A DNA stretch of 64,000 nucleotides from Ophioderma brevispina. Its lineage: Eukaryota; Echinodermata; Ophiuroidea; Amphilepidida; Ophiodermatidae. Shown in pieces: positions 45,819 to 55,019 of the stretch (its first letter is position 1; each line of letters begins with the position of its first letter). A program made the position numbers and the translations under genes. The notes below the pieces were generated by a model, which had not been told where the DNA came from, did not search any database, and saw only the letters and a list, made by a program, of their open reading frames with translations. Where the stretch lies: assembly GCA_023653785.1 (NCBI GenBank), contig JAMKCH010002938.1, positions 1-64,000 of the forward strand, given 5' to 3'.

Positions 45819-46799
45819 TTAGAAGGGCCATGGACATGGCTTTAAAACGATACTTATAATACCACAAAAAATGGTTTCCAATTCATATTAGTATTTACAA
45901 GTAAAATCTGCATGAAGCAGTAGTTGAGAAACCGTGTATTTGATAAAAATTGGGGCATAATATCAGGTTTTGACAAGCTTTTCAAGGAAAATTCCAAAAT
46001 GAAAGTGATTAATCGCGCTGGCAGCGTGACCCAGAAGTGACGTCCTAGTAACAAATACGCGGTACGCTACGCGTTCCATGATCGTCACGGGACGAACGTG
46101 CGCGTGGCCCTTTCTGCATACGTACACAGTGACTTCTCGTGATATGCGTCGGCTTGTTGTTGTATCATATGGCATACTTTTTCTTATTTGATGCCATGAA
46201 AAAAAAGAAAAAAAATTTTTTTTTGCAAAAAAAAGGGGGGGGGGGGGGGGTTTTTTTTTTTTTAGGGAGCAGTCGGGTGGAACGACGAGACGGCAAAAGG
46301 GGGCTAGATAAGAATGAAACGGCGGTGAAGCAAATTCTTTTTTCTTTAACCACTTTTTTTTGGGGGGGGGGGTTTTTTTGTTTTCTTTTTTTTTTTATTT
46401 AAAAAAAAAAATTACTATTAATGTGTTGGATGTCCGACGGCTGCCCAGCGGTGACCGTACCGACAAGGAATCAGAACAAAGCTTATTCAAGTTCCCAGGA
46501 AAGAAACCGACAAGGAGAGATATCTGGAGTGTATGGTGCGGTTAGCCCCACGGTGTGATCTTTGTTTACACTTTTTACTCTGACGTCATTAAACGGGGCA
46601 AATCCAACTCCAGCATCTTGATACGCGTTCGCGAAAAACAGGAGAAGGCCCTGCCAGTTTGGTATATTTATCCTGAAATTTAACACTTCCCCGATGTTCA
46701 CTTTTAAAATCTGTGTTGCTATAGGATTCAGGGATACTGTTGAGGTCACAAATGTAGGAAATAGAAATGTCCCTACTCATCCATGTCCATGGACCTTAA
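45819..46799 (-). mobile_element. TTAA element family C, copy 2, with inserted homopolymer block
   Basis: An inverted copy of 17676-18446, spanning about 45823-46795, with TTAA at 46796-46799 and a decayed TTAG on the left. It retains GACGTC(A) sites, GCGAACGCGTATCAAGATGC (in complement) and the CCATGGAC ends. Relative to copy 1 it is about 200 bp longer because of the block at 46198-46420. Short frames on both strands inside it are not shared with copy 1. Confidence 0.85.
46198..46420. other. Anomalous homopolymer block
   Basis: A succession of A-runs, a T-run, an A8, a G16 (46235-46250) and T13, then about 90 bp of mixed sequence, then T8-G11-T7 and an A11. It is absent from copy 1 of the same element. 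The regularity is unlike the rest of the window and suggests either a local assembly or base-calling artefact or an inserted A/T-tailed fragment. Confidence 0.6.
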
Positions 46800-46897
46800 G
46801 ATAGTTGGTCAAAACTAAAGTGACAGTCTAAAATGACTATAAACCTCTTTCACATTTTCTAATGAGGCCTAAGGTCCTTCCAACCAAAAGGTCTCAC

Positions 46898-47116
46898 CGT
46901 CGTCATCTTCATAACAATGGTAGCTGAAGAAAGCGTGTTTACACTTCCACCAACGGCATTGTTTAGAGCTACCATGAAGTACTCATCATGCCCTGTGGTT
47001 TCATTCTCGTGCTACTTTAACAGTAACAGGAACTTCCCTGACACCGGCGTCAAACTCGAGGGTTTCACGAACACTGTAGAATAACCCATCTGTAGGTGTT
47101 CCACTATATAGAGAAT
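46898..47116 (-). CDS. Calx-beta-like domain exon (two compensating indels)
   Basis: Minus strand, 219 bp, acceptor ATATTTTTTTTAG before 47116 and donor GACGACG/GTGAGA after 46898; both flanking introns would be phase 1, typical of extracellular modules. Reading gives GLFYSVRETLEFDAGVREV then PVTVKVA; after a one-base shift NETTGHDEYFMVALNNAVGG then SVNTLSSATIV; and after a second shift the acidic EDDD end. The L-x-F-x-AG ... V-x-V ... E-YFMVAL-N ... SATI ... EDDD order matches the second half of a Calx-beta repeat, a calcium-binding beta-sandwich of extracellular matrix and adhesion proteins. The two shifts cancel in length, so the exon keeps its expected phase, which suggests base-calling errors rather than decay. 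Confidence 0.65.
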
Positions 47117-47475
47117 CTAAAAAAAATATTTCAAGATGACAAGACCTCTGTCTTATTATGGTCCGAATAATATTAATTAATTTTGGACAATATCTTTAAT
47201 TTAAATTAAAAACTCATAAGAGGGAATATTTGTCAGCGAATGTCCTAACTTTCACAAAGCTTGCTCTAATTTTAGTTTATATTTTAGTAGAGTTGTACTT
47301 AATCTGGAGTTGCTATCATGTAGCGGACAGGAACACATGGAGGCCACTAGTATTATAGGGTTACTCATTTTTAATAGACTCCCTAGTAACTCTTCACTAC
47401 CCTGTAGTTCCTCACTGGGACTTGTCCCGTTGTAGGCGAAACTTTGGCCCCCATTGGGGGCGTCAAACCATTCCA

Positions 47476-48015
47476 TTAAAGCAATATTAGCAAATTTTTT
47501 TGAAGACGCCCCATTTTTCAAATTTGATATTTTTGCCATTCTTTGTAATATGTCTAGGAACTATACCTGCTAACGAGAATGCTAAAAATGCGTATTTATC
47601 ACAAACATCGATTTTGTAATTAGAATTTGGATCCCAGATGGGACTAACCGGCAGAGCTGGAAATGCTACTTTTAGTTCCTGTCCATGATAAATAGTGCCA
47701 CCTCGAGAAAATAACCTCTAACTTGGCTAGCCTGAACTATTAAAACAACTATGGATGAACGTAGACACGTACATTGCCTCTTCCTTGGCATTTCACATTG
47801 GAAGGCGTTTCCAGCAGCCGTTGTATTAGATTATCGGGGATCCCCGATAATAATTAATTCTAGTACAAAGTCCTTCTTTGTGACACATAGACATTTTCGA
47901 CTTAACCATTTCACAGGTATAGTTTACTAGCCAGTTACAAATGAACGTGTAAAAAATCTCCAAATTTTTTGAAGAAGTGGGGCGCTCATCAAAAATGTGC
48001 TAAGATTGCCTTTAA
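47476..48015. mobile_element. TTAA MITE family B, copy 3 (best preserved)
   Basis: The element 47480-48011 (532 bp) lies between TTAA at 47476-47479 and 48012-48015. Ends are AGCAATATTAGC and GCTAAGATTGCCT, with the GACGCCCCATTTTTCAAA block inside. A perfect 20 bp palindrome TTATCGGGGATCCCCGATAA lies at 47831-47850. GGGCGTCAAAC occurs just outside both ends (47458 and 48016), a further flank similarity that may be chance. Confidence 0.9.
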
Positions 48016-48249
48016 GGGCGTCAAACATCCTGTTCTTGTTTACCTTTTTCTGATCATTTTCAAGCTTAATTAATATTTAAATTTTAGAGATCGGAGCATC
48101 ACCAAAACCCATAATGCACTTTTATTGTATAGCATCGAGGACCAAAATGTTTAAATAATTATACGATTAGTAAATAATCGCATTGAACTCAAAGCTCATT
48201 TGCATTCGAGGACCTTCCATCAAAGACTCACTCTCCCATAGGGTCCCTA

Positions 48250-48414
48250 GACGGCTCCACTAGACACAACCCATGACAACGGAATAAAGCGTGAAACTTA
48301 TATTGCGTGAAGAAGCAACTGAATCGATTGCCCTATTGTTCACCATTTGTTCCGGACTGTGAGCCCGGATGCCTATATCTCCTGCCCACCGCAATGTTTT
48401 AACATGCGGTGGGC
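48250..48414 (-). repeat. Dispersed repeat R with terminal hairpin
   Basis: Minus-strand copy of repeat R (GATTCAGTTGCTTCTTCACG, TTTATTCCGTTGTC). Immediately next to it, GCCCACCGCA and TGCGGTGGGC (48384-48414) form a 10 bp perfect stem with an 11 nt loop. Confidence 0.6.
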
Positions 48415-48999
48415 ATTCGTGCTACTCACAATACTTAAAAGAGGTCTTTGAAGTATCTGTGGAGTAGCCAAAGATACTTCAAAGGAACTCCTATGTAGAA
48501 TTGGGCTTTGTAATTAAATCCTGACCTTTTGTGTTACCAAAGACTATAAGACAATTTGTTTCTAAATCTTATATATGGTCACATACCCAACACATACTCA
48601 TGTAAGATCCCTCACGATTCGCCCTGTGTGCCATCATAACGAGTATGTACAAGTTTTCGTTGTTAATTACCAAGTGGACATATACCTACTGATCCGTCAT
48701 CTTGAAAGATTCCCATTTCTTATACTCTTAAAGTTATTTCATCAGACGATTCTTTGACCCGATAAAGGAGACCTCAAAAGAAATGCTTCCGCCTGGAACG
48801 GAAAAGAAACAAAAATTTATTACTTAGTCGTAAATTTATATTTTGTTAAGTGATCTTAAATAACTGATTAAAGGTACAGACGCGCGCGCACACTGGCCAA
48901 AGATATTGCAACATGCAGAAAAAAGATTTCGTAGAAATGGGTTTCAAATTGTATGGGTTCTTAACAAGCTCCTACTAACCATGTAATTAATTTCCCCAG

Positions 49000-49440
49000 G
49001 GTCCTGGGTCCTCCCCTGTGCCCGACACGGGTGGGGAAATGTCGAAAAAGGTCAACATTGCACAAAAAGGTCAGCTTTTGGCCTTATCTTTTTTCTAGAT
49101 GAGCTATAGTTGCCAAACTTAGGTATAGCCTGTAGGAGGGGAGAAGCCCTTACTAACCACGTAATTCATTCCCCGGGTCCTCCCCTGAGTCTAACAGGGA
49201 GTGGGGAAATGTCAATATATCAGGAAAAAAGTCAACATCTGGCCATCTCGTTTTTCTGGATGAGCTAATTATTCTCATAGACCACTGTGTATTAAGTATA
49301 GGTCCGTATTTTTTTTTTTCACGAAAAGATGCGTATCCAAAAATTAGTCGGAAAAGGTATATCGCTAGTCGTAACACAGGCCAAAATGTCATTTGCGGGT
49401 CTCTAGAAACCTTCCCCTTGTCCACTTAAAGCCAATGATA
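49000..49440 (-). repeat. ~160 bp satellite, minus orientation
   Basis: Two to three units in inverted orientation to the array at 53880-55010. Shared features are ACTAACCACGTAATTCATTC, CCCCGGGTCCTCCCCTG, GGGGAAATGTC-AA and GGATGAGCTA. The minus-strand frame at 49153-49425 is a translation of the repeat. Confidence 0.8.
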
Positions 49441-50422
49441 ATACAATCAGTCGCAGCCAGTCAACCAGACTGCTAGTATATTATGGGCTTAAGTGTTAAT
49501 TGGGTTGGTGCATTTTGTGACCCCACCTTTTCTGCACCCACTTTTTTTTTTCTGCACCCACTTTCTGCCCCGACTTTATTTTAGTTTTTAATTGATAGAA
49601 AGATAGTATACCATATCACCTTCATTCTGTTTGTGATCTTGAGCTGAAAAACAAGTCTCGTTGCCAGGAATCAATTAAAAGCAGCATTTATTAAAAACAC
49701 ATTTCACCTCGTACGTTCCTGGCGCCAATAAAGTTGCCAGGCTCCTGTGGAGCTCTATGAAAAAAAATCCCTAAATCGGCATCAATATGCCTGATTGATT
49801 CCTCCAAAAACGCTTGATGAATTCATTCAATTTTACCATACCGCAAGAAGACATCATTTAAAGCAATTTTGTTCTGCGAACTTTTAGTTCGTAGAAGAAA
49901 TTTGGAGAAAAATACATTTGAAAATTCAATTTGCGTGCCATTTCAAAAATCCCTAGACTGCTGAGAACGTTATTTATTCACATTTAGTCTCATTCTCGTG
50001 TATATGGGGTCCTACCACGCCTATTGCCTCCACGATCGGGTCCAAGCACGAACATATACAAACGCCCACGAGACTACGGCGCTCATGCAATACAACGTAT
50101 ACCCGACGTATTGACAGGAAATGGCTCATATCGCACCACTTTTTACTCAAATTTGCTTTCCAAGACCCGATTTGTCATAGTTGATCGCATTTTTTCGTGA
50201 AGTTAACGTATAAGATTCGTTTTATGGGTGTGGCCTTTTGCAGTAAACTGTTTTCGCACAGTATGACAGAAAAATGACCGTATCAATCATGAGCCTTTAA
50301 CACCGTAGAATCCATATAAATGTTTACTGGGCATTTATATAGAGTGCTAATTTTCCGAGGGATGCCAAATAAATCCGACCTTCCCCCCTGGATTCAAGGA
50401 ATTTCCCTGACATTATTACACA

Positions 50423-50571
50423 GGGCTCCAGGCGCGGATCTAGGGAGGGGGCGCGCGCCTCCCGGATAATTCTGCAAAATCTTGCAAAATCAGCCCATTT
50501 TGGACAAATTTCAGCCTTCAGCCCCCGGTAATTTTGACGTTTTTCAAATCCTGGATCCGCCCCTGGGGCTC
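50423..50571. mobile_element. Small hAT-like MITE
   Basis: The element 50429-50565 (137 bp) starts CAGGCGCGGATCTAGG and ends CCTGGATCCGCCCCTG, imperfect 16 bp inverted ends. GGGCTC flanks both sides (50423-50428, 50566-50571); a hAT duplication would be 8 bp, so two positions have changed or the boundary is off. Confidence 0.7.
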
Positions 50572-50734
50572 AATGCTCATGATGTGTGATACGATAGAAA
50601 TGTTTTTGTATATTCGCGGACGAGGCTGCAAATTGTTGACAATATATCACCGAACATAAATAATGTAAAAATGTAATTTACGCCTATCAATCAGTCAATT
50701 AATCAATAATTTGACGTTTAATAATGATTGAGTA

Positions 50735-51025
50735 ACATTAAAATGCAAATGGTGCGCCCGCAGGCGGAGTGCCCATCTCTCTGTCATTGGCGTTTGGGCC
50801 AGACTCCCTCATATAATGTTGCTGTGGGGGTTCGCCACTCCCGCACAGCGATTCTGTTTTGCATTCCCAGCATATGCCGGTACCCATTTATACTCCTGGG
50901 TGGAGAGAGGCAAACGAGGTAAAGTGCCTTGCCCAAGTACACAACACATTGGCAACAGCGGGGCTCGAACCCACAACCTTATGCTTATGAGGCGAGCGCT
51001 GATCCACTGCACCACATGTGCCCTC
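50735..51025 (-). mobile_element. tRNA-derived SINE (minus strand)
   Basis: Minus strand: GGGCACATGTGGTGCAGTGG (A-box TGGTGCAGTGG) is followed by GCCTCATAAGCATAAGG and GTGGGTTCGAGCCCC (B-box). The tRNA-like head with a CAT anticodon loop resembles tRNA-Met. The body begins CTTGGGCAAGGCACTTTACC and continues to CCCAGGAGTATAAATGGG, a segment I associate with SINEs of echinoderms and other deuterostomes. Acceptor-stem pairing is poor, so it is not a functional tRNA. The frames at 50728-51163 are by-products. Confidence 0.8.
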
Positions 51026-51308
51026 TACATTAAACATTTAAAAAATTGGGTGCAGAAAAAGTGGGTGCAGAAAAAGTGGGCAAAACTGGGTGCGGGCAAA
51101 ACTGGGTGCAGAAAAAGTGGGTGCAGAAAAAGTGGGGTCACAAAATGTACCAACCCGTGTTAATTTCCTCAAAAGAGATTTGAACCCTAGACCCCTATAG
51201 CCAGACGAAGGCTCGACAGAGCTAACAAGTGTTAGTGTTGTGGTATCGAAGCGTTAGATATAATCTGTAGGACCAGGTTCCATATTTCTCTTGTTTCTAC
51301 TAGAACAA

Positions 51309-51963
51309 TACCCAGGTCAAAATTCCAGTTGATCCCAGTTAAACTGGTTTCAACTGGAACCAGTTGAAAACCAGGTTTCAACTGGAACCAGTTGAAATCC
51401 AGTTGATCCCAGTTGAATATCCAGTTGAATCCAGTTGAAGCAGTTGATTCGTAGGAAATGGAACAATTTTTAACGTGGTTTTTTTACTGACCAGTTGAAC
51501 TCAGTTACAGGTGCAACGAGAGATTTCAAAAAACGGGTGTCCCTAAAAAATTTGAAAATTCTGATTTTTGGACTGGTTTAAAAGTTTTCTATCAAAAATA
51601 TCCCCATATGGAAGGATTAAGCTGAAAACTGTTTCTTTGGTACAAAAATTGTGAAATTTCTAATTTGATATAGAAGCAAATACGAAATTCAGCCTAGGTT
51701 TTCTATTCGGAAATATGAGCATATACAAATCACCTTTTGTTTTCGGTTATTTCTGTAACCAAATAAGAGGTAGGGAATCAATATATTGAGTGTCTAATCT
51801 ATATGAAATCACTACATATCACAGAAAATATGGATGATTTGAAACCTCTCGTTGCACCTTTAAGACCAGTTAGAAACAGTTAAAAACAGTTGATGCCAGT
51901 TAGTTCCGTCACGGAAAATGGAACAGCTTTCAACTGGGATCAACTGGAATTTTGACTTGGGTA
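51309..51963. mobile_element. TA-flanked element made of CCAGTTGAA repeats
   Basis: The element 51311-51961 has 30 bp inverted ends with one mismatch (CCCAGGTCAAAATTCCAGTT on the left) and TA on both sides, a Tc1/mariner-type target. The sub-terminal regions consist of CCAGTTGAA-type 10 bp units and their complements. MITE family E (51509-51859) is nested in it. It is non-coding. Confidence 0.85.
51505..51863. mobile_element. MITE family E, copy 2 (nested)
   Basis: Ends AGGTGCAACGAGAGATTTCA (from 51509) and its complement (to 51859). The right flank is TTAA, the left TTAC. It aligns with 40517-40885 and splits the CCAGTTGAA array of the surrounding TA element, so it inserted later. Confidence 0.85.
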
Positions 51964-52083
51964 AATATTCAATACCACAACATCAACTTATTTAATTTTC
52001 CTAATTATAATAATTCAAGTCATGGAAATCAAGAATAGCATAATTATTCCACACTAATGTAATTACCTCGAGATCAATTATTT

Positions 52084-52480
52084 AAGCCAGTGATATACTT
52101 CCAGTCGCAGCGAGCGAATTCTGCTCGTGAGCAGTGGTAACACTGGCCTATGGGTTAAAATGCAGTATTGCGCACCCTAATCGCTCGCTGCGACCACTGA
52201 CCTCTACACATGATAGCGGTCGGAGTCGCCGAGTGAAACAACAGGAAGTTGCTTTTCGACCTTGGCAATATGACGGGAAACAGTTGTATAACAACAGAAC
52301 ATCTGTGTGGAATTATGTGGTTCACCCAGGTTTAGGCATTGTTTCCCGCCATATTGCCAAGCGAAAAGCAACTTTCCTGTTGTTTCACTCGCCAACCATT
52401 TCACTGTGCGCAGCCCGCTAATCCATGTGTAGAGGTCAGTGGCCTGAGACTGGAAGTATATCTTTGGGCAAATTGAGCTT
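52084..52480. mobile_element. Palindromic element with a nested hairpin
   Basis: The outer arms match in reverse complement: GATATACTTCCAGTC near 52091 with its complement near 52455; CCACTGACCTCTACACATG near 52194; GAGTGAAACAACAGGAAGTT near 52230 with its complement near 52375. The left arm alone carries an extra ~100 bp bounded by CGCAGCGAGCGA and TCGCTCGCTGCG (about 52106-52195), itself a small inverted-repeat insertion. The frames 52134-52421 and 52204-52404 come from this structure. Confidence 0.8.
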
Positions 52481-52699
52481 TCCCATCATCATCTTTTATC
52501 GTGATACTGGTTTACGGATCGGCGACCAAGGTGATCCTGAAACGGGTTCATTAAGTTGCAAAATGAACATCTCGTTTTTTCCATTCAATAAATTATCTCT
52601 ACAGATAAAGAAATATATTTATGTTAATTTGAAAATACCTCAACTGTAAAATCTAGTCAAAGTTTTGCCAACCTTATTGCACTAACAAGAAAAGAGACG

Positions 52700-53876
52700 T
52701 AAGGTTTACGGTGACGTGCACCTCACTTCCAAGAATGTTTTAAAATCAGTGCGTAACCATCGTGGGGGGCAGGGTGGGCGCAAGCCCCCCAACCGGAACC
52801 CTTGCCCCCCCCCCCGCCAGCCCCCCCCCGCAAATAAACTGACCTTTGTACAGTGCCTATGGAATGACCCAAATTTCTCCCCCTCAAAACACCTTGCACC
52901 CTTCTCTTGCCCCCCCCCCCCTTTCCACCACGTTCTGTTCTTTCTCTTCAAAGTCTGTTCATTGGTGCTGAGTTATTTATTGACACAATGGAATATCCTC
53001 AGCACCAAAATGTCCAGCAGCAGACTGCTTATGAAGGGTAGAGATCCACACCTCATCAACTTGGCTTTTGCCATTTCTTATGATTTAAACTACAACTACC
53101 CAGTTGGGTTGCACAAGCCACAATTACCAACCACATCTTTTCGAAGGGCAGGAAACAGTTAAGCGTTTTCCGTAAATGGCACATCTACTACTCGAGAGAT
53201 AACCTTCCTCTAATTCCGGTGTACGTATTGTTGAGAGCGGCTTAGGTTCTCTTCTTTCAAATAGCTGCAATATGCAGAAGTGTTTCCATAAGACTATTGA
53301 ATTTCCGTTAACTAAGTGGTCTTATTGGATAGGTACGTATGCCAGAAAGCTCCAGAAGAGGCCAGGTTGACCTGTTTCGCTCCCCTACGTATTACTGACA
53401 AAAAAATCTTTTTTTGGTTTGGGTCCTGACTAATATGTTGGTCATGTATCATATGGTCCTGGAGCATACAGGCTGATTCAAAAAAATTAAAAATATTAAT
53501 AAATCTAAAAATATTCTAAGGTCAAATACAACCAGGGCAATCTTGACTATTATAAAACAATGTTTCGCGAAGTATGCATGTCAAATAGTTTGTCAGTAAC
53601 ATCCAAATATCTCTGATACCTACAAACCTACACTTATAATAATAATCATAATAATAATAATCTGTAAACCGCCATGTGGTATGGACAGATTGCTTTTTCT
53701 CCCTAAGGTATGTGCAGGTCTGGGTGTTGAATAATATGTGTACATTGTATATGCAGTTCATAGTGAGCTTCAGTACCCTCCAATCAGGCGACTACGTGAC
53801 CTGTTGCCTGGACCGGATTCTTTTATGCAATCTTTACATACCACACCTACCATGTGCCTCCTACAATATACTTAAG
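52700..53876. other. Unassigned sequence with C-runs
   Basis: Long C-runs near 52806-52816, 52822-52830 and 52909-52921 make frames that look open on both strands (52706-53162) but have no domain. CAGTGCGTAACC at about 52749 recalls a hAT end, without a matching partner. AATAATAAT-type microsatellite occurs at about 53637-53660. Confidence 0.4.
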
Positions 53877-53879
53877 TTT

Positions 53880-55010
53880 GGCTAGCTCCTAGCTCATCAG
53901 AAAAAATATGGCCCACATCTTTTTTTGGGTGGGAAATGTGACCGTTTTTGACATTCCTACCCCTCGTCCAGCCCGGGGAGGACCCTGGGGAATGAATTAC
54001 GTGGTTAGTAGGTAGTGGGGCTTGTCCCTCCTATAAATAATTATATACCTAGGTTTGGCTACTCTAGCTCATTTGAACAAAAATGGCAAAATGTTGCCTT
54101 TTTTTTTGTGAAATGCTGACCTTTTTAACACCCCACCTACCCAGGGGAGTAACCCGGGGACTGAATTACATGGTAAGTAGGGCCTGGTGCCGCCTACATA
54201 TACCTAATGGGCTACTCGAGCCTCATCTTAGAAAAAGATATGGGCCAAATGTTGACCTTTTTGGTAAATGTTGACCTTTGTTTATATTTCCTCACCCCCC
54301 CCCCCCCCCCCCCGGCAGACCCAGGGGACTCTGGGGAAAATTACCTGGTTCTAGGGGGCGCTTGTGCCCTGCTGCAATATACCATAGGTTTGGGCTAGCC
54401 CCAGCTCATTCAAAAAGATTATCAAAATGTTGACTTATAATCTTGTGAGATGTTGACCTTTTTGACATTCCCACCCCCTACTGAACCCATGGGAGACTCT
54501 GGGGGAATGAATTCCATGGTTTGTAGGCTTTTTGCTGCCTCCCATCATACCTAAGTTTGGCTACTCTAGCTCATCTAAGAAAACAGTGGGACATGTTGAC
54601 CTTTTTGACATTCCCCCCACCAAAAAAAAGCCTGTCAGACACCCAATTCCAGGGACTTAATTACCCCAATAGGTTATTAGAGGCTTATGCCCTCCTAAAT
54701 AAATTATTTGGCTACTCTAGCTCATCAGAAAAAAGATCTTGCAAAATGTTGACCTTTTCGTGATTGTTGACCTTTTTGACATTTCCTCACCCCCTATCAA
54801 ACCCGGGGATAACCCAGGGGAAGGAATCACATGGTTCATAGTTAGGGAGCTCGTGCTCGTCAGTTTGCACTCTAGCCATACTGCTCTGGAAAAAACTGGC
54901 AAATGTTGTCTTTTTTGTGAATGTTGAACCTTTTTGACATTTCCCCACCCTCCTGACATACCCAGGGGAGGAACCTAGAGGGTGGGGGTCAAAATGTTGA
55001 CTTTTTTGTA
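53880..55010 (+). repeat. ~160 bp satellite, plus orientation (about seven units)
   Basis: The anchor TTTGGCTACTCTAGCTCATC or a close variant occurs near 53877, 54053, 54209, 54389, 54552, 54709 and 54870, spacing 156-180 bp. Each unit has ATGTTGACCTTTTTGTGAAA, a second TGTTGACCTTTTTGACATT, a C-rich stretch (C18 near 54296) and GGGGAATGAATTACATGG. The inverted partner is at 49000-49440. All frames in this interval are translations of the repeat. Confidence 0.9.
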
Positions 55011-55019
55011 TCCAGATAC

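Larger units (their letters stand above)
49493..51165. mobile_element. 1.66 kb element with repeated ends and 9 bp target duplication
   Basis: The element 49502-51156 starts GGGTTGGTGCATTTTGTGAC and ends with its complement. Next to each end is a small run of TTTTCTGCACCCAC units (two on the left, four to five on the right). It is flanked by the perfect 9-mer GTGTTAATT at 49493-49501 and 51157-51165. Nine-base duplications are typical of Mutator-like elements. No transposase frame is present; the interior contains a hAT MITE (50429-50565) and a SINE (50735-51025), so it is old enough to have been invaded although its own target duplication is intact. Confidence 0.88.

Noticed and set aside
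50945..51023. tRNA-Met gene on the minus strand
   Set aside because: A- and B-boxes are present but the acceptor stem does not pair well and a SINE body follows, so it is called a SINE.
52744..52930. CAGTGCGTAACC as a hAT-like terminus
   Set aside because: One end only and in a poly(C)-rich area; boundaries cannot be supported.
52706..53162. Overlapping long frames on both strands
   Set aside because: Open because of poly(C) runs; no domain and no splice evidence.
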